Shown here piece by piece: positions 9,352-18,314 of a stretch of 64,000 nucleotides of DNA (position 1 is its first letter; each line of letters begins with the position of its first letter). The DNA lies in the NCBI GenBank assembly GCA_900320055.1, contig ONQS01000007.1, positions 1 to 64,000 of the forward strand. The letters are read 5' to 3'. The DNA comes from an uncultured Prevotellaceae bacterium. Lineage in GTDB: Bacteria > Bacteroidota > Bacteroidia > Bacteroidales > Muribaculaceae. Under the pieces are notes generated by a model. It searched no databases. It saw only the letters and a program-made list of their open reading frames with translations, and was not told the origin of the DNA. A program made the position numbers and the translations under genes.

Positions 9352-10713
9352 TTACAATCCACCACTGTCGGTAGAACTACCTGAGTTTCCCTTATAGAGC
9401 AAAATGTTGATATCGCCACGTCTCTTATACTTCACTCCGTCACTGCCCGTAGCCGTCACCACATAATAATAAACTCCAGTGTCGACAAGCCGGCCATGAT
9501 AGGTTCCATCCCATCCACCGTTAGGGTCGGTAAACTCATACAGCAGCGTACCCCAGCGATTATAGATCCAGCAATGGAACTCTACGAGCGATTTGTGCGG
9601 CACTGTCCACACGTCGTTCACGTCTTTGGTCGAACCCGGAGAGAATATGTTAGGTAAGCGTTCGGGAATATAACTCTCACTGACCATGATCGTATAGATG
9701 GTATCGCCATAGACTTGACAGGAACCCGACTCATTAGCAACCATGTAGCGCATGTAATAGGTGCCCGTGTCGTTGAAGGTATAGTCCACCACATCTTGAT
9801 TGAATTGCAGGATAGTCTCTTCAAAGGCCTCATCTTTAGCCATTTCCCACAAGCGATAGGCAACATTAGGCGTCGGGAATCCGGTAAACAGGACACGTAT
9901 CGGGGCTGAACCGCTGATCACATCCCCCTGCTTGCTCACTTCATTCTCGTCGTTATCGAGCAGTTCAGCGAGGGTGGCACAGCCAACGGCCATTGTAGAT
10001 TCATCAAAGTCTGGCCAAATGGTTACCGAATCCGTCAGATTCCACTGCCGCAGAAATCGGTCACCGCTCAAGGTGAATTCGGTTTTGCAAAGCGGTGGTG
10101 TTGATATCTTGATTTGCTCATTCAGCGATGAGTATTCGTTGACAACCGTCTTAGGCTTCCACTCGGCGATGGTGTCATTCCACTCCAGCGTGCTGTAAGT
10201 GAATTTCAGATTGCGGTCCAACGTCTGAGGCACACCGTGTATTGAACAGTAAGGGATGGCTTCCCCTTGTCCATCGACGGTGAACACGATGGGGCCATTG
10301 GGTGAGACCACATTCATGAACATGTCGTTCAGTTCCAGGTAATGCTTAGCATAGTCGACCACCCAGAAGAAATGAGGGGTTGTCCCATCATAAATGATGT
10401 AGCCCATATCGGGAATGACCTCACGAAGCGTGGTCTTCGTACCATCCCAAGAGATATTAGTAATTTCCCTGGGAGAGCCCCAACTGTTGGCGTCAAAAGT
10501 GAACCATGTCGCTTTCTGTCCAGTCGATGAGGTGAAAGACATCTCCACCGAATCGGTATCGTACACGACAAATATCTTATGCAAGCCGGTTTCAGACAAA
10601 CTGGGGGTTTCCTCGATAACACGCTTATTACCCAAAAGGGTAAACGTCACTTGGCCGCTAGCCGACAACAAAGCCAGCGCGGCCGCCATGAGCGAAATCA
10701 ATCTCTTGTTCAT
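9352..10713 (-). CDS. Type IX secretion cargo with CHU_C C-terminal domain
   Basis: A 453-residue secreted protein. ATG at 10711-10713 is preferred to the upstream GTG (10722) because a normal signal peptide follows (MNKRLISLMAAALALLSASG). Residues 350-445 form a gliding-motility-associated (CHU_C, type B) sorting domain: it starts with IFSPG, has NRWGTLLYE in the middle and ends with GVYYYVVTA. Such domains direct export through the type IX secretion system and are a Bacteroidota feature. The region before it (about 20-340) resembles PKD/Ig-like modules, with no enzymatic motif that I can see. A Gly/Ser tail ends the protein. It probably sits on the cell surface or is released; its ligand is unknown. 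Confidence 0.85.
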   Translation of the reverse strand: MNKRLISLMAAALALLSASGQVTFTLLGNKRVIEETPSLSETGLHKIFVVYDTDSVEMSFTSSTGQKATWFTFDANSWGSPREITNISWDGTKTTLREVIPDMGYIIYDGTTPHFFWVVDYAKHYLELNDMFMNVVSPNGPIVFTVDGQGEAIPYCSIHGVPQTLDRNLKFTYSTLEWNDTIAEWKPKTVVNEYSSLNEQIKISTPPLCKTEFTLSGDRFLRQWNLTDSVTIWPDFDESTMAVGCATLAELLDNDENEVSKQGDVISGSAPIRVLFTGFPTPNVAYRLWEMAKDEAFEETILQFNQDVVDYTFNDTGTYYMRYMVANESGSCQVYGDTIYTIMVSESYIPERLPNIFSPGSTKDVNDVWTVPHKSLVEFHCWIYNRWGTLLYEFTDPNGGWDGTYHGRLVDTGVYYYVVTATGSDGVKYKRRGDINILLYKGNSGSSTDSGGL

Positions 10714-10788
10714 AGTGCGCACTTGAAATCTCTTATTTTGATGTTATATATAACGTGAAAATCGCTCCGCTTATTGCACAAAATTCAC

Positions 10789-10796
10789 TACCTTTG
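10789..10796 (+). promoter_or_regulatory. -7 element before the C_GCAxxG_C_C gene
   Basis: TACCTTTG followed by C matches the Bacteroidota -7 consensus, 36 nt before the ATG. No clear TTTG is seen at the usual distance. Confidence 0.55.
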
Positions 10797-10832
10797 CACA
10801 AAATTATATACATTATTAATATAGAATAAGAG

Positions 10833-11231
10833 ATGGAGCAAAATGAGATGATGACAGGCATGCCGCGCCGTGAGCGCGCCGTGATGTACAAGCGCAACTA
10901 TAACTGCTGCCAGGCGGTGCTGATGGCTTTTGCCCCCGAACTGGGCATGACCGACGATCGGTTGCTGGCCATAGGAGCCTGCTTCGGCAGTGGCATGGGA
11001 TGTATGGAGGAGACTTGTGGCGCCCTGTGCGGAGCACAGATCGCGCAAGGGTTGTTGAAATTTGACGGCCGCCGCATGAATCCGCAGGCCAGCCAGTTAC
11101 GCGCACAGTTTGAGCAACGTTGCGGCGCCACCCGGTGCAAGGACCTAAAGGGCGTGGGCACAGGACAGGTGCTATGCTCCTGTGAGGACTGCGTGCGCCA
11201 TGCTGTCGACGCCCTTGACGAAATGCTCTGA
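10833..11231 (+). CDS. C_GCAxxG_C_C family redox-type protein
   Basis: A small cytoplasmic protein of 132 residues from the family named for its cysteine spacing. The pattern is visible: a Cys pair in YNCCQAV (about 28-29), then GACFGSGMGCMEETCGALCG (about 49-67) and further cysteines near the C terminus (CSCEDC, about 113-118). The family is predicted to be redox-active or to bind a metal cluster, but no function is proven. It stands alone on the plus strand just before the mre operon, which has a separate promoter, so the link to cell shape may be only positional. Confidence 0.85.
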   Translation: MEQNEMMTGMPRRERAVMYKRNYNCCQAVLMAFAPELGMTDDRLLAIGACFGSGMGCMEETCGALCGAQIAQGLLKFDGRRMNPQASQLRAQFEQRCGATRCKDLKGVGTGQVLCSCEDCVRHAVDALDEML

Positions 11232-11321
11232 TTCTCGCTCTGATGCCGCATCGCTTTTATTGGTTATTAAAAATCAAAAAAAACTACATTAAAACATAGC
11301 GGCAGATTGACGAGAATTCTG

Positions 11322-11329
11322 TAATTTTG
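11322..11329 (+). promoter_or_regulatory. -7 element of the mre operon
   Basis: TAATTTTG followed by C, 64 nt before the mreB ATG, matches the -7 consensus. The -33 element is not clear. Confidence 0.55.
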
Positions 11330-11393
11330 CAGTCCAAATCTAGAGATTATTTTCAGCATTTATATCTAACAATCTAACATACAGACAACAATC

Positions 11394-12416
11394 ATGGGAT
11401 GGTTTTCATTCACACAAGAAATCGCTGTCGATTTAGGAACAGCCAACACCATTATCATCCATAACGACCGCATCGTCATCGACGAGCCCTCGGTCGTGGC
11501 CCTCGATTCCAAGACCAACAAGCCCATTGCAGTGGGTGAGCGTGCCCGCGAGATGCACGGCAAGGTGCACGAGGGTATCCGCACCGTGCGTCCCCTGAGC
11601 GACGGTGTTATCGCCGACTTTAACGCTGCCGAGCACATGATTCGCGGCATGATCAAGAAAGTGAGCGCCAAGAACCACTGGTTCTCCCCCTCGCTGCGCA
11701 TGGTCGTGTGTGTTCCCTCCGGCTCGACCGAGGTCGAGATCCGTGCCGTCCGCGACTCGAGTGAGCATGCCGGCGGTCGAGACGTCTACATGATCTACGA
11801 GCCCATGGCTGCTGCCCTGGGTATTGGCCTTGATGTGCTGGCTCCTGAGGGCAACATGATTGTTGACATCGGTGGCGGTACGACTGAGATCGCAGTCATC
11901 TCGCTGGGTGGTATCGTGAGCAACAAGAGCATCCGCACCGCTGGCGACGACCTCACCGAGGACATCCAGGAGCACATGCGCCGCGCCCACAACGTACGCG
12001 TGGGCGAGCGCACCGCCGAGGCCATCAAGATCAACGTCGGCTCGGCGCTGACCGATCTGGGTCCCGATGCTCCCGAAGACTTCATCATCCATGGTCCCAA
12101 CCAGGTCAACTCACTGCCCCTGGAAGTGCCTGTCACTTATCAGGAGGTGTGCCACTGCATCGAGAAGTCTATCTCTAAAATCGAGGCAGCCGTGCTGAGC
12201 GCCCTGGAGCAGACGCCACCCGAGTTGTATCAGGATATCGTCCACAACGGTATCTTCCTGACGGGTGGTGGCGCGCTGCTGCGCGGACTTGACCGCCGCT
12301 TGACCGACAAAATCGGTATCGAGTTCCACGTTGCCGAGGATCCCCTGCACGCCGTGGCCAAGGGTACTGGCATCGCACTGAAGAACATCAAGCACTTCAA
12401 GTTCCTCATGCGCTGA
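11394..12416 (+). CDS. mreB: Rod shape-determining protein MreB
   Basis: MreB is the bacterial actin homologue that forms membrane-bound filaments and steers the elongasome. The 340-residue length is normal. The actin-fold nucleotide-binding motifs are present: phosphate 1 DLGTANTIIIHND near 13-25, phosphate 2 VDIGGGTTEIAVISLGG near 157-173, and the adenosine motif LTGGGALLRGLD near 288-299. It heads a five-gene run, mreB-mreC-mreD-mrdA-rodA, in which later genes overlap, so MreB, the MreCD scaffold, the transpeptidase and the glycosyltransferase are expressed together. Confidence 0.98.
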   Translation: MGWFSFTQEIAVDLGTANTIIIHNDRIVIDEPSVVALDSKTNKPIAVGERAREMHGKVHEGIRTVRPLSDGVIADFNAAEHMIRGMIKKVSAKNHWFSPSLRMVVCVPSGSTEVEIRAVRDSSEHAGGRDVYMIYEPMAAALGIGLDVLAPEGNMIVDIGGGTTEIAVISLGGIVSNKSIRTAGDDLTEDIQEHMRRAHNVRVGERTAEAIKINVGSALTDLGPDAPEDFIIHGPNQVNSLPLEVPVTYQEVCHCIEKSISKIEAAVLSALEQTPPELYQDIVHNGIFLTGGGALLRGLDRRLTDKIGIEFHVAEDPLHAVAKGTGIALKNIKHFKFLMR

Positions 12417-12444
12417 TAACGGCGCGTGACATCGATCGGGCACG

Positions 12445-13470
12445 ATGAACAATCTGCTCAACTTTTTCGTCAAACACAGTGCGTGGTTCATTTTCGCATT
12501 CTATGTGATATTGAGCCTCGTGCTGCTGTTTAGGGATAACCCCTACCAGCAGAGCGTCTATCTGACATCGGCCAACTCGGTGAGCGCCGCGGTCTACAAG
12601 GCGTTCAACGGCGTCACATCCTACTTCCACCTGCGTGACATCAACGAGAGTCTGCAGGAGCGTAACGCCGCGTTGGAGATGGAACTGATTGAGTTGAGAG
12701 AGCACATCAACGACTTGGCCTTGCAATCTCCCGACTCCCTGCGACAGCCGGCACTCGGGCAGTACACCTTTGTCATGGCTCACGTCATCAGCAACAGCAT
12801 CGCACAGCCCAACAATTACATCACCATCAACCGCGGACACCTGGATGGTGTCAAGCCCGAGATGGGCGTCATCGACCAGAATGGCGTGGTGGGTATCGTC
12901 AACGTGGTTGGCCCCCATGCGGCACGCGTCATCTCGCTGCTTAACCCGCACATGCGCCTCTCCTGCAAGTTAAAGGGCAGCGGCTTCTTTGGCAGTCTGG
13001 TATGGGACGGAAAGAGCCCACAACTGGCTGTGCTTGAAGAACTTCCTAAACACTTGACGTTCCATAGGGGAGACACCATTGTCACCAGTGGCTACTCGGC
13101 TGTCTTCCCCGAGGGTATCATCGTCGGCACCATTGAGGGCCTTGCCAGGGACTTGAGCGACAGTTTCGTGTCGCTCAGGATCAGGCTCACCACCAATTTC
13201 AGCCAGTTGAGCAACGTGCGTGTCATCACCAACAGCATGAGCGCGCAGATCGATGCCCTGCGCCGAGCCGAACAAGGGATTGACACCATCGCGGGCATTC
13301 AGACCCGACCCGAGATCAAACCCGAAATCGTGGATGTGGTACCTGCCCAGGAGGCCAAGCCCGCCAAGCAGAAACAGCCTGCCAAAGAGGCCCCGCAACC
13401 CTCACAACCCGCTCAGCAGGCACTGCCACCCCAACCCGTTGAACCCGAAACACCCGTCGAGCAACCATGA
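12445..13470 (+). CDS. mreC: Rod shape-determining protein MreC
   Basis: MreC is the bitopic scaffold linking MreB to PBP2 in the periplasm. In its 341 residues there is one N-terminal membrane segment (about 12-32), a coiled coil (about 60-90) and the paired beta-barrel domain (about 110-270). From about 290 the protein ends in a Pro/Gln/Glu/Lys-rich tail that is not part of the conserved fold and is likely disordered. It starts 28 nt after mreB and overlaps mreD by 4 nt, which suggests translational coupling. Confidence 0.95.
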   Translation: MNNLLNFFVKHSAWFIFAFYVILSLVLLFRDNPYQQSVYLTSANSVSAAVYKAFNGVTSYFHLRDINESLQERNAALEMELIELREHINDLALQSPDSLRQPALGQYTFVMAHVISNSIAQPNNYITINRGHLDGVKPEMGVIDQNGVVGIVNVVGPHAARVISLLNPHMRLSCKLKGSGFFGSLVWDGKSPQLAVLEELPKHLTFHRGDTIVTSGYSAVFPEGIIVGTIEGLARDLSDSFVSLRIRLTTNFSQLSNVRVITNSMSAQIDALRRAEQGIDTIAGIQTRPEIKPEIVDVVPAQEAKPAKQKQPAKEAPQPSQPAQQALPPQPVEPETPVEQP

Positions 13471-13985
13471 CCAAGACTATCGTACAATTCATATTGCTGT
13501 TTTTGGCACTGATGGTGCTTCAACTGGTTTGCAACAAGATCATCTTGTTCAACGTGGCCATGCCTGTCGTGTTTATCTATCTGATACTGAGGCTGCCAGT
13601 CAACCTGCACACCGGATGGGTGCTGACCATCGCCTTCGTTACCGGGCTGGTCATCGACATCTTTAACAACACACCTGGGATGAACGCTCTGGCATGCACG
13701 ATAGTGGCCGCCATCAGGAGACCCGTGTTCAACACCTTTGTCTCCCGCGAGAACGACATGAACATACCTATCCCCTCGGTCGACTCGATGGGAGTGGGCG
13801 ATTACTTCAAGTATATGGCTACCATCGTGACCATCTACTGTGCGCTCGTTTTCCTCATCCAAGCGTTCACGCTTCACAATATCCTGCTCACGCTCGCGCG
13901 CATCGCTGCAAGCAGTGTATTGTCTATCATTATCATATTTGGTTTGGACACTCTAGTGAGCACCCGACGTGAGAAAAGACTATAA
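13467..13985 (+). CDS. mreD: Rod shape-determining protein MreD
   Basis: A 172-residue polytopic membrane protein with about five or six hydrophobic segments, as expected of MreD. It partners MreC in the elongasome and helps control PBP2-RodA. It has no catalytic motif, and the call rests on size, topology and position between mreC and mrdA. Its ATG overlaps the mreC stop by 4 nt, and its 3' end overlaps the mrdA start by 17 nt. Confidence 0.93.
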   Translation: MTKTIVQFILLFLALMVLQLVCNKIILFNVAMPVVFIYLILRLPVNLHTGWVLTIAFVTGLVIDIFNNTPGMNALACTIVAAIRRPVFNTFVSRENDMNIPIPSVDSMGVGDYFKYMATIVTIYCALVFLIQAFTLHNILLTLARIAASSVLSIIIIFGLDTLVSTRREKRL

Positions 13986-15900
13986 TCTAGAGAAACGCAA
14001 ACTAGTCATCGGCGGCTTTATCGTTGCGATAGTCATCATCTACATCGTTCGCCTCGTGCAGTTGCAGGTGATGGACAGTACTTATAAGGCCAATGCCGAT
14101 AACAATGCGTTTATGGAGAAGGTCCTGTATCCGTCGCGAGGCCTCATCTATGACCGCAACGACTCGCTCGTGGTCTATAATGTGCCGGAATATGACCTGG
14201 TGATGATTCCTAAGGATGTGACGCCATTTGATACGGTCGACTTTTGCAACACGCTGCAGATCAGCCGCGAGGAGTTTGACCTGCGCTGGCAGGAGATGAA
14301 GAGGGGGCGTAGTTACTCCGCCTTCACACAACAGGCCTTCATGCACCATCTCACCCCCGAGGATTATGGTCGACTGCAAGAGAAACTGTACCGTTTCCCG
14401 GGTTTCTATGTCGTGCAGCGCATTCTCAGGCAGTATAATTATCCTGTTGCCGCCAATGTCTTGGGCGACATCAGGGAAGTGAATGCGCGCGATATCGAGA
14501 ACGACGACTATTACCGCCCCGGAGACTACACGGGCGACTTGGGCATCGAGAAGAGTTACGAGACCTGGCTGCGAGGCATCAAGGGTAAGGAGATTCTGAT
14601 ACGCGACGCCACCGGAAAAATCAAGGGACGTTACAATGACGGGGCCGACGATGTCGCACCTGTGGCTGGCAACAACCTGCGCCTGAGCATCGACATCGGG
14701 CTGCAGGCCTATGGCGAAATGCTCATGCAGGGCAAAGTCGGCGCCATCGTGTGCATCGAGCCTAAGACGGGCGAGATATTGGCATTGGTCTCCAGCCCCA
14801 CCTATGACCCGTCGTTGCTGATGGGCAAGGATCGTGGCAAGAATTACCGGGATCTGGTCAATAACAGGCTCAAACCGCTCTATGACCGATCAATCATGGC
14901 CGCCTACCCACCAGGATCTACCTTTAAGCCAACACAGGGTCTGATCTTCCTGGACGAGGGCATCATCACCACGAGCACGGTATTTCCATGCCATCGCGGT
15001 TACGTCAACGCGGGATTGCGTGTGGGATGCCACGGCCACGGCTCCCCTATCCCGCTGAAACCCGCCCTCCAGACCTCCTGCAACGCCTACTTCTGCTGGG
15101 GCTTCAAGTACATGATGGACAAGCGCTCCAAGTATGGCTCAACAGGTAAGGCCTTTGAGGTTTGGAAAAACCACATGGTCTCGATGGGCTATGGGTACAA
15201 GTTGGGCATCGATATGCCAGGCGAGAGCCGAGGCTTCATCCCCAACACGGCATTTTATGACAAAATCTATGGTGAGGGCAAATGGGTGGGCCAGACCATC
15301 ATCAGCGACGCCATCGGCCAGGGCGAAATTCTGGCAACCCCGTTGCAAATTGCCAACCTGAGCGCCACCATCGCTAACCGCGGCTACTACATCACGCCCC
15401 ATGTGGTGAAGCGCATCGAGGGTGTGGGTGTGCTCAAGGCAAGTGTGCAGCGCCACGATACCGACATCGACAAGCGCTACTACAACGACATCGTCCAGGG
15501 CATGCGCATGGCAGTGCTGGGCGGTACCTGCACCGGCGCCAACATACCAGGGCTCGACGTGTGCGGCAAGACGGGTACAGCCCAAAATCCGCACGGCCGC
15601 GACCACTCGGTGTTTATGGGATTCGCACCGATGAATGATCCCAAAATCGCGGTCTGCGTCTATGTCGAGAATGCCGGCTTCGGAGCCACCTATGGCGTGC
15701 CCATAGGGGCACTGATGATACAACGCTATCTGCAGGGCAACTCTCCCGGCCTGCAGGCGCGCGGCCGTGCGATGGCCAGCCGTCACACCATTTCCTATCC
15801 CAAGGCCAAAAAGGCCACATCCAGCGGCAACAAGGCCGACAATCATAAACAGCAATCATCAACTTCCGTCAACAAGGACAGCAATGGAAACAAGGAATGA
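13969..15900 (+). CDS. mrdA: Penicillin-binding protein 2, elongation transpeptidase
   Basis: PBP2 is the class B transpeptidase that crosslinks peptidoglycan during elongation. It has 643 residues: one membrane segment (about 11-31), a pedestal domain and a transpeptidase domain. The active-site motifs are complete: Ser317-x-x-Lys320 in PPGSTFKP, SCN (about 366-368), and Lys534-Thr-Gly-Thr-Ala. Translation starts at GTG 13969, within mreD. The tail after about 600 is Ser/Lys/Asn-rich and likely disordered. Its partner RodA is encoded next and overlaps it by 17 nt. Confidence 0.95.
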   Translation: MRKDYNLEKRKLVIGGFIVAIVIIYIVRLVQLQVMDSTYKANADNNAFMEKVLYPSRGLIYDRNDSLVVYNVPEYDLVMIPKDVTPFDTVDFCNTLQISREEFDLRWQEMKRGRSYSAFTQQAFMHHLTPEDYGRLQEKLYRFPGFYVVQRILRQYNYPVAANVLGDIREVNARDIENDDYYRPGDYTGDLGIEKSYETWLRGIKGKEILIRDATGKIKGRYNDGADDVAPVAGNNLRLSIDIGLQAYGEMLMQGKVGAIVCIEPKTGEILALVSSPTYDPSLLMGKDRGKNYRDLVNNRLKPLYDRSIMAAYPPGSTFKPTQGLIFLDEGIITTSTVFPCHRGYVNAGLRVGCHGHGSPIPLKPALQTSCNAYFCWGFKYMMDKRSKYGSTGKAFEVWKNHMVSMGYGYKLGIDMPGESRGFIPNTAFYDKIYGEGKWVGQTIISDAIGQGEILATPLQIANLSATIANRGYYITPHVVKRIEGVGVLKASVQRHDTDIDKRYYNDIVQGMRMAVLGGTCTGANIPGLDVCGKTGTAQNPHGRDHSVFMGFAPMNDPKIAVCVYVENAGFGATYGVPIGALMIQRYLQGNSPGLQARGRAMASRHTISYPKAKKATSSGNKADNHKQQSSTSVNKDSNGNKE

Positions 15901-17356
15901 AGATGAAAATACCAACCTATTGAGGTCTGTGGACTGGTTCACGATCATCCTGTACCTGATCATGGTCGTGGCCGGAGCGGTGAGCATCTATGCCGCTACC
16001 TATGACTATGATAAGGCCAGCATGTTTGACCTGAGCGAATTCTCGGGCAAGCAATTTCTGTGGGCCGGGCTCTCATTCCTGATCGGCTTCTCGTTGCTGC
16101 TGATCGACAGGCGCATCTATGAGGCCTATGCCTATCCCCTGTATGGCTTCATGATATTAATGCTGATTGTCACTATATTTGTCGCGCCAGACATCAAGGG
16201 CTCCCGCTCATGGCTGGTGTTTGGCCCAGTGAGCCTGCAACCTGCCGAATTTGCCAAGACAGCCACCGCGCTCGCCCTAGCCAAACTGTTCAGCACCTAC
16301 GGGTTCTCGCTGAACGGCTGGCGCAACTATGCCATAGCCATCGGCATCATCGTGCTGCCCATCCTGTGCATCATTCTGGAGAGAGAGACAGGATCGGCCC
16401 TGGTCTATACGTCGCTCATCTTTGTCCTCTACCGCGAGGGCATGTCGGGATTTGTGCTGTTTGCCGCCTTGATGGCAGTGGTCTATTTCGTCGTGGTGCT
16501 GAAGTTTGCGGCCGTGACGTTTATGGGAATCTCGTTGGGCATGGTCATCGCCTTTATCATGGTCATGGCGCTCATCGTGGCCATGCTGCTGGTATATTGC
16601 CGCTCTTGGATACTGGGGCGCAATGTGCTGCTCGGCTATGTGGTTGCCGGCGCCATTGCCGGGGGGCTTGAACTGGCAGGGGTGCACGTCAATGGCTATG
16701 CCTTCTTCTTGACAGTCATTATCTTGTCGCTGCTCTACCTGCTCTACGGCATGTTGCACGAGATCCATCTCAAGAAGGTGCTTGTCACCATCTGCTTTGC
16801 CGCCGCATCGCTACTGTTCCTGTTCACTGTGAGCGTCGCGTTCAACAACGTGCTGGAGCCGCATCAGCAGACGCGCATCAAGGTCACCTTGGGCATCGAG
16901 GAAGATCTGCGCGGCGCTGGTTATAACGTCAACCAGAGCAAAATCGCCATCGGTAGTGGCGGCATCACCGGCAAGGGCTTCCTGAACGGCACGCAGACCA
17001 AACTGAAATATGTGCCCGAACAGCACACCGACTTCATCTTCTGCACCATCGGCGAGGAACAAGGTTTTGTCGGCAGCGTGGCCGTGCTGCTGCTATTTCT
17101 CGTGCTGATATTGCGCATCATCACCCTAGCCGAGCGCAACCACTCGACCTTTGCGCGCGTGTATGCCTACTGCGTCGCCTCCTACCTCATCTTCCATTTG
17201 GCTATCAACATCGGCATGGTCATCGGGCTATGCCCTGTCATTGGCATCCCGCTTCCCTTCTTCAGTTACGGCGGCTCATCGCTGTGGGGATTCACGTTCC
17301 TGCTGTTCATCCTGCTACGCATCGACGCCGACCGCGGCAACTACGGCTCATGGTAA
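15884..17356 (+). CDS. rodA: Peptidoglycan glycosyltransferase RodA
   Basis: RodA is the SEDS-family polymerase that makes glycan strands with PBP2. I choose ATG at 15884, which gives 490 residues beginning METRNEDENTN; the longer open frame upstream overlaps mrdA far more and lacks the character of a protein start. About ten or more membrane segments are seen, with conserved SEDS blocks DIKGSRSWL and QPAEFAKTA (about 105-130), QSKIAIGSGG (about 350) and the C-terminal GIPLPFFSYGGSSL (about 455-468). At 490 residues it is longer than the usual 370-420, mainly from extra hydrophobic segments between about 200 and 290. It closes the operon. Confidence 0.95.
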   Translation: METRNEDENTNLLRSVDWFTIILYLIMVVAGAVSIYAATYDYDKASMFDLSEFSGKQFLWAGLSFLIGFSLLLIDRRIYEAYAYPLYGFMILMLIVTIFVAPDIKGSRSWLVFGPVSLQPAEFAKTATALALAKLFSTYGFSLNGWRNYAIAIGIIVLPILCIILERETGSALVYTSLIFVLYREGMSGFVLFAALMAVVYFVVVLKFAAVTFMGISLGMVIAFIMVMALIVAMLLVYCRSWILGRNVLLGYVVAGAIAGGLELAGVHVNGYAFFLTVIILSLLYLLYGMLHEIHLKKVLVTICFAAASLLFLFTVSVAFNNVLEPHQQTRIKVTLGIEEDLRGAGYNVNQSKIAIGSGGITGKGFLNGTQTKLKYVPEQHTDFIFCTIGEEQGFVGSVAVLLLFLVLILRIITLAERNHSTFARVYAYCVASYLIFHLAINIGMVIGLCPVIGIPLPFFSYGGSSLWGFTFLLFILLRIDADRGNYGSW

Positions 17357-17361
17357 CCCAT

Positions 17362-17412
17362 TGTCGTTTCCACAAAATGTTTTTCACTAAAAAATGTCGT
17401 TTCCGCAAAATG
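17362..17412. repeat. Two 18-nt direct repeats between convergent genes
   Basis: TGTCGTTTCCACAAAATG at 17362-17379 and TGTCGTTTCCGCAAAATG at 17395-17412 differ at one base and are 33 nt apart. The second copy ends 1 nt before the stop codon of the membrane protein gene. Their layout resembles the 32-nt-spaced repeats upstream of the second ATPase (45487-45568). Confidence 0.8.
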
Positions 17413-17413
17413 C

Positions 17414-18298
17414 TTAGTCTTTGCCCTTGGCCATGAGCAGGGCCACGCAGATGAAGAAATGGATGACCAGGTACAAGGTGGTGAACAGGACATTAGGACG
17501 TGCATCAGCACCAAGTCCCACATTGTGAATTTCCTCGATGATGGGCGGCAGGGACTCCACTTGATAGAGCGGGTCGTTCATGTACTGTGACGAGTTTTCT
17601 ACTGCATTGACATACTTGTCATATTTCGCGCGATTGTAGGCAAAGATGCGGCGAAAGGTGTGGCACTGGTTGTCATTGCGGTGATCGGAAACCTTTTGTC
17701 GCAGTTTTTCCTGTGCATCGTCATCGGCCTCTTCAATCTCATCGCTATTTTTCCATCGGGTATTATAGTACACTCTGTCATCAAAGGCCAAATAAACGCC
17801 ATGGCTATCCCTGATTGGGGCAACAACACGGGCTGTATATTTTCTCCGTCCCCTTCTCTCATGGGATAGACTCACATCATAGCCACGGCAATTATCCATC
17901 ACATCGATTTCCTGCTCACTCATTATATACTCAGCATCGCCGATGCTCTCGCGGGTGATGCTCTTGCAGTGATGATAGGACGAGGTGGCCCGGTGGACAT
18001 ATTGATCAATGACAAAAAGCCCGCCGCCAATGCTCATGCCGAAAAAGAAATAGGCCACAAAACGATAGTTGTCCTTTTTAGGTATTGCACTGAACTGTTT
18101 CCTCAAGAGGAAAACCGTCATCACCACCCATGCTAGACCGACAAAGAAACCCATCGAGCGCCTCTGATACTTTAGGTCGGTACAATTCACGCCCCAACAT
18201 AGCAGTGCAAATAAGGCCACCGACAGCAGTGAGCCCACCGTAACAACCAGGACCCTTTGCCACCCCTGTGACCAATCATGTTTCTTTCTTCCCATCAT
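17414..18298 (-). CDS. Membrane protein of unknown function
   Basis: I do not recognise a family. With the start at ATG 18296-18298 (a second ATG follows at once) the product is 294 residues; a longer frame to 18376 would overlap the ATPase gene and is less likely. Three hydrophobic segments lie in the first 110 residues (around 15-38, 48-66 and 78-98), then a charged soluble region of about 150 residues with several Cys and His, and a final membrane segment (about 265-285). It starts 16 nt after the ATPase gene ends, so the two are probably one transcript. The pair could be an ATPase with its membrane effector, but that is inference. Confidence 0.6.
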   Translation of the reverse strand: MMGRKKHDWSQGWQRVLVVTVGSLLSVALFALLCWGVNCTDLKYQRRSMGFFVGLAWVVMTVFLLRKQFSAIPKKDNYRFVAYFFFGMSIGGGLFVIDQYVHRATSSYHHCKSITRESIGDAEYIMSEQEIDVMDNCRGYDVSLSHERRGRRKYTARVVAPIRDSHGVYLAFDDRVYYNTRWKNSDEIEEADDDAQEKLRQKVSDHRNDNQCHTFRRIFAYNRAKYDKYVNAVENSSQYMNDPLYQVESLPPIIEEIHNVGLGADARPNVLFTTLYLVIHFFICVALLMAKGKD

Positions 18299-18314
18299 GA
18301 AAAAACGAATGATA

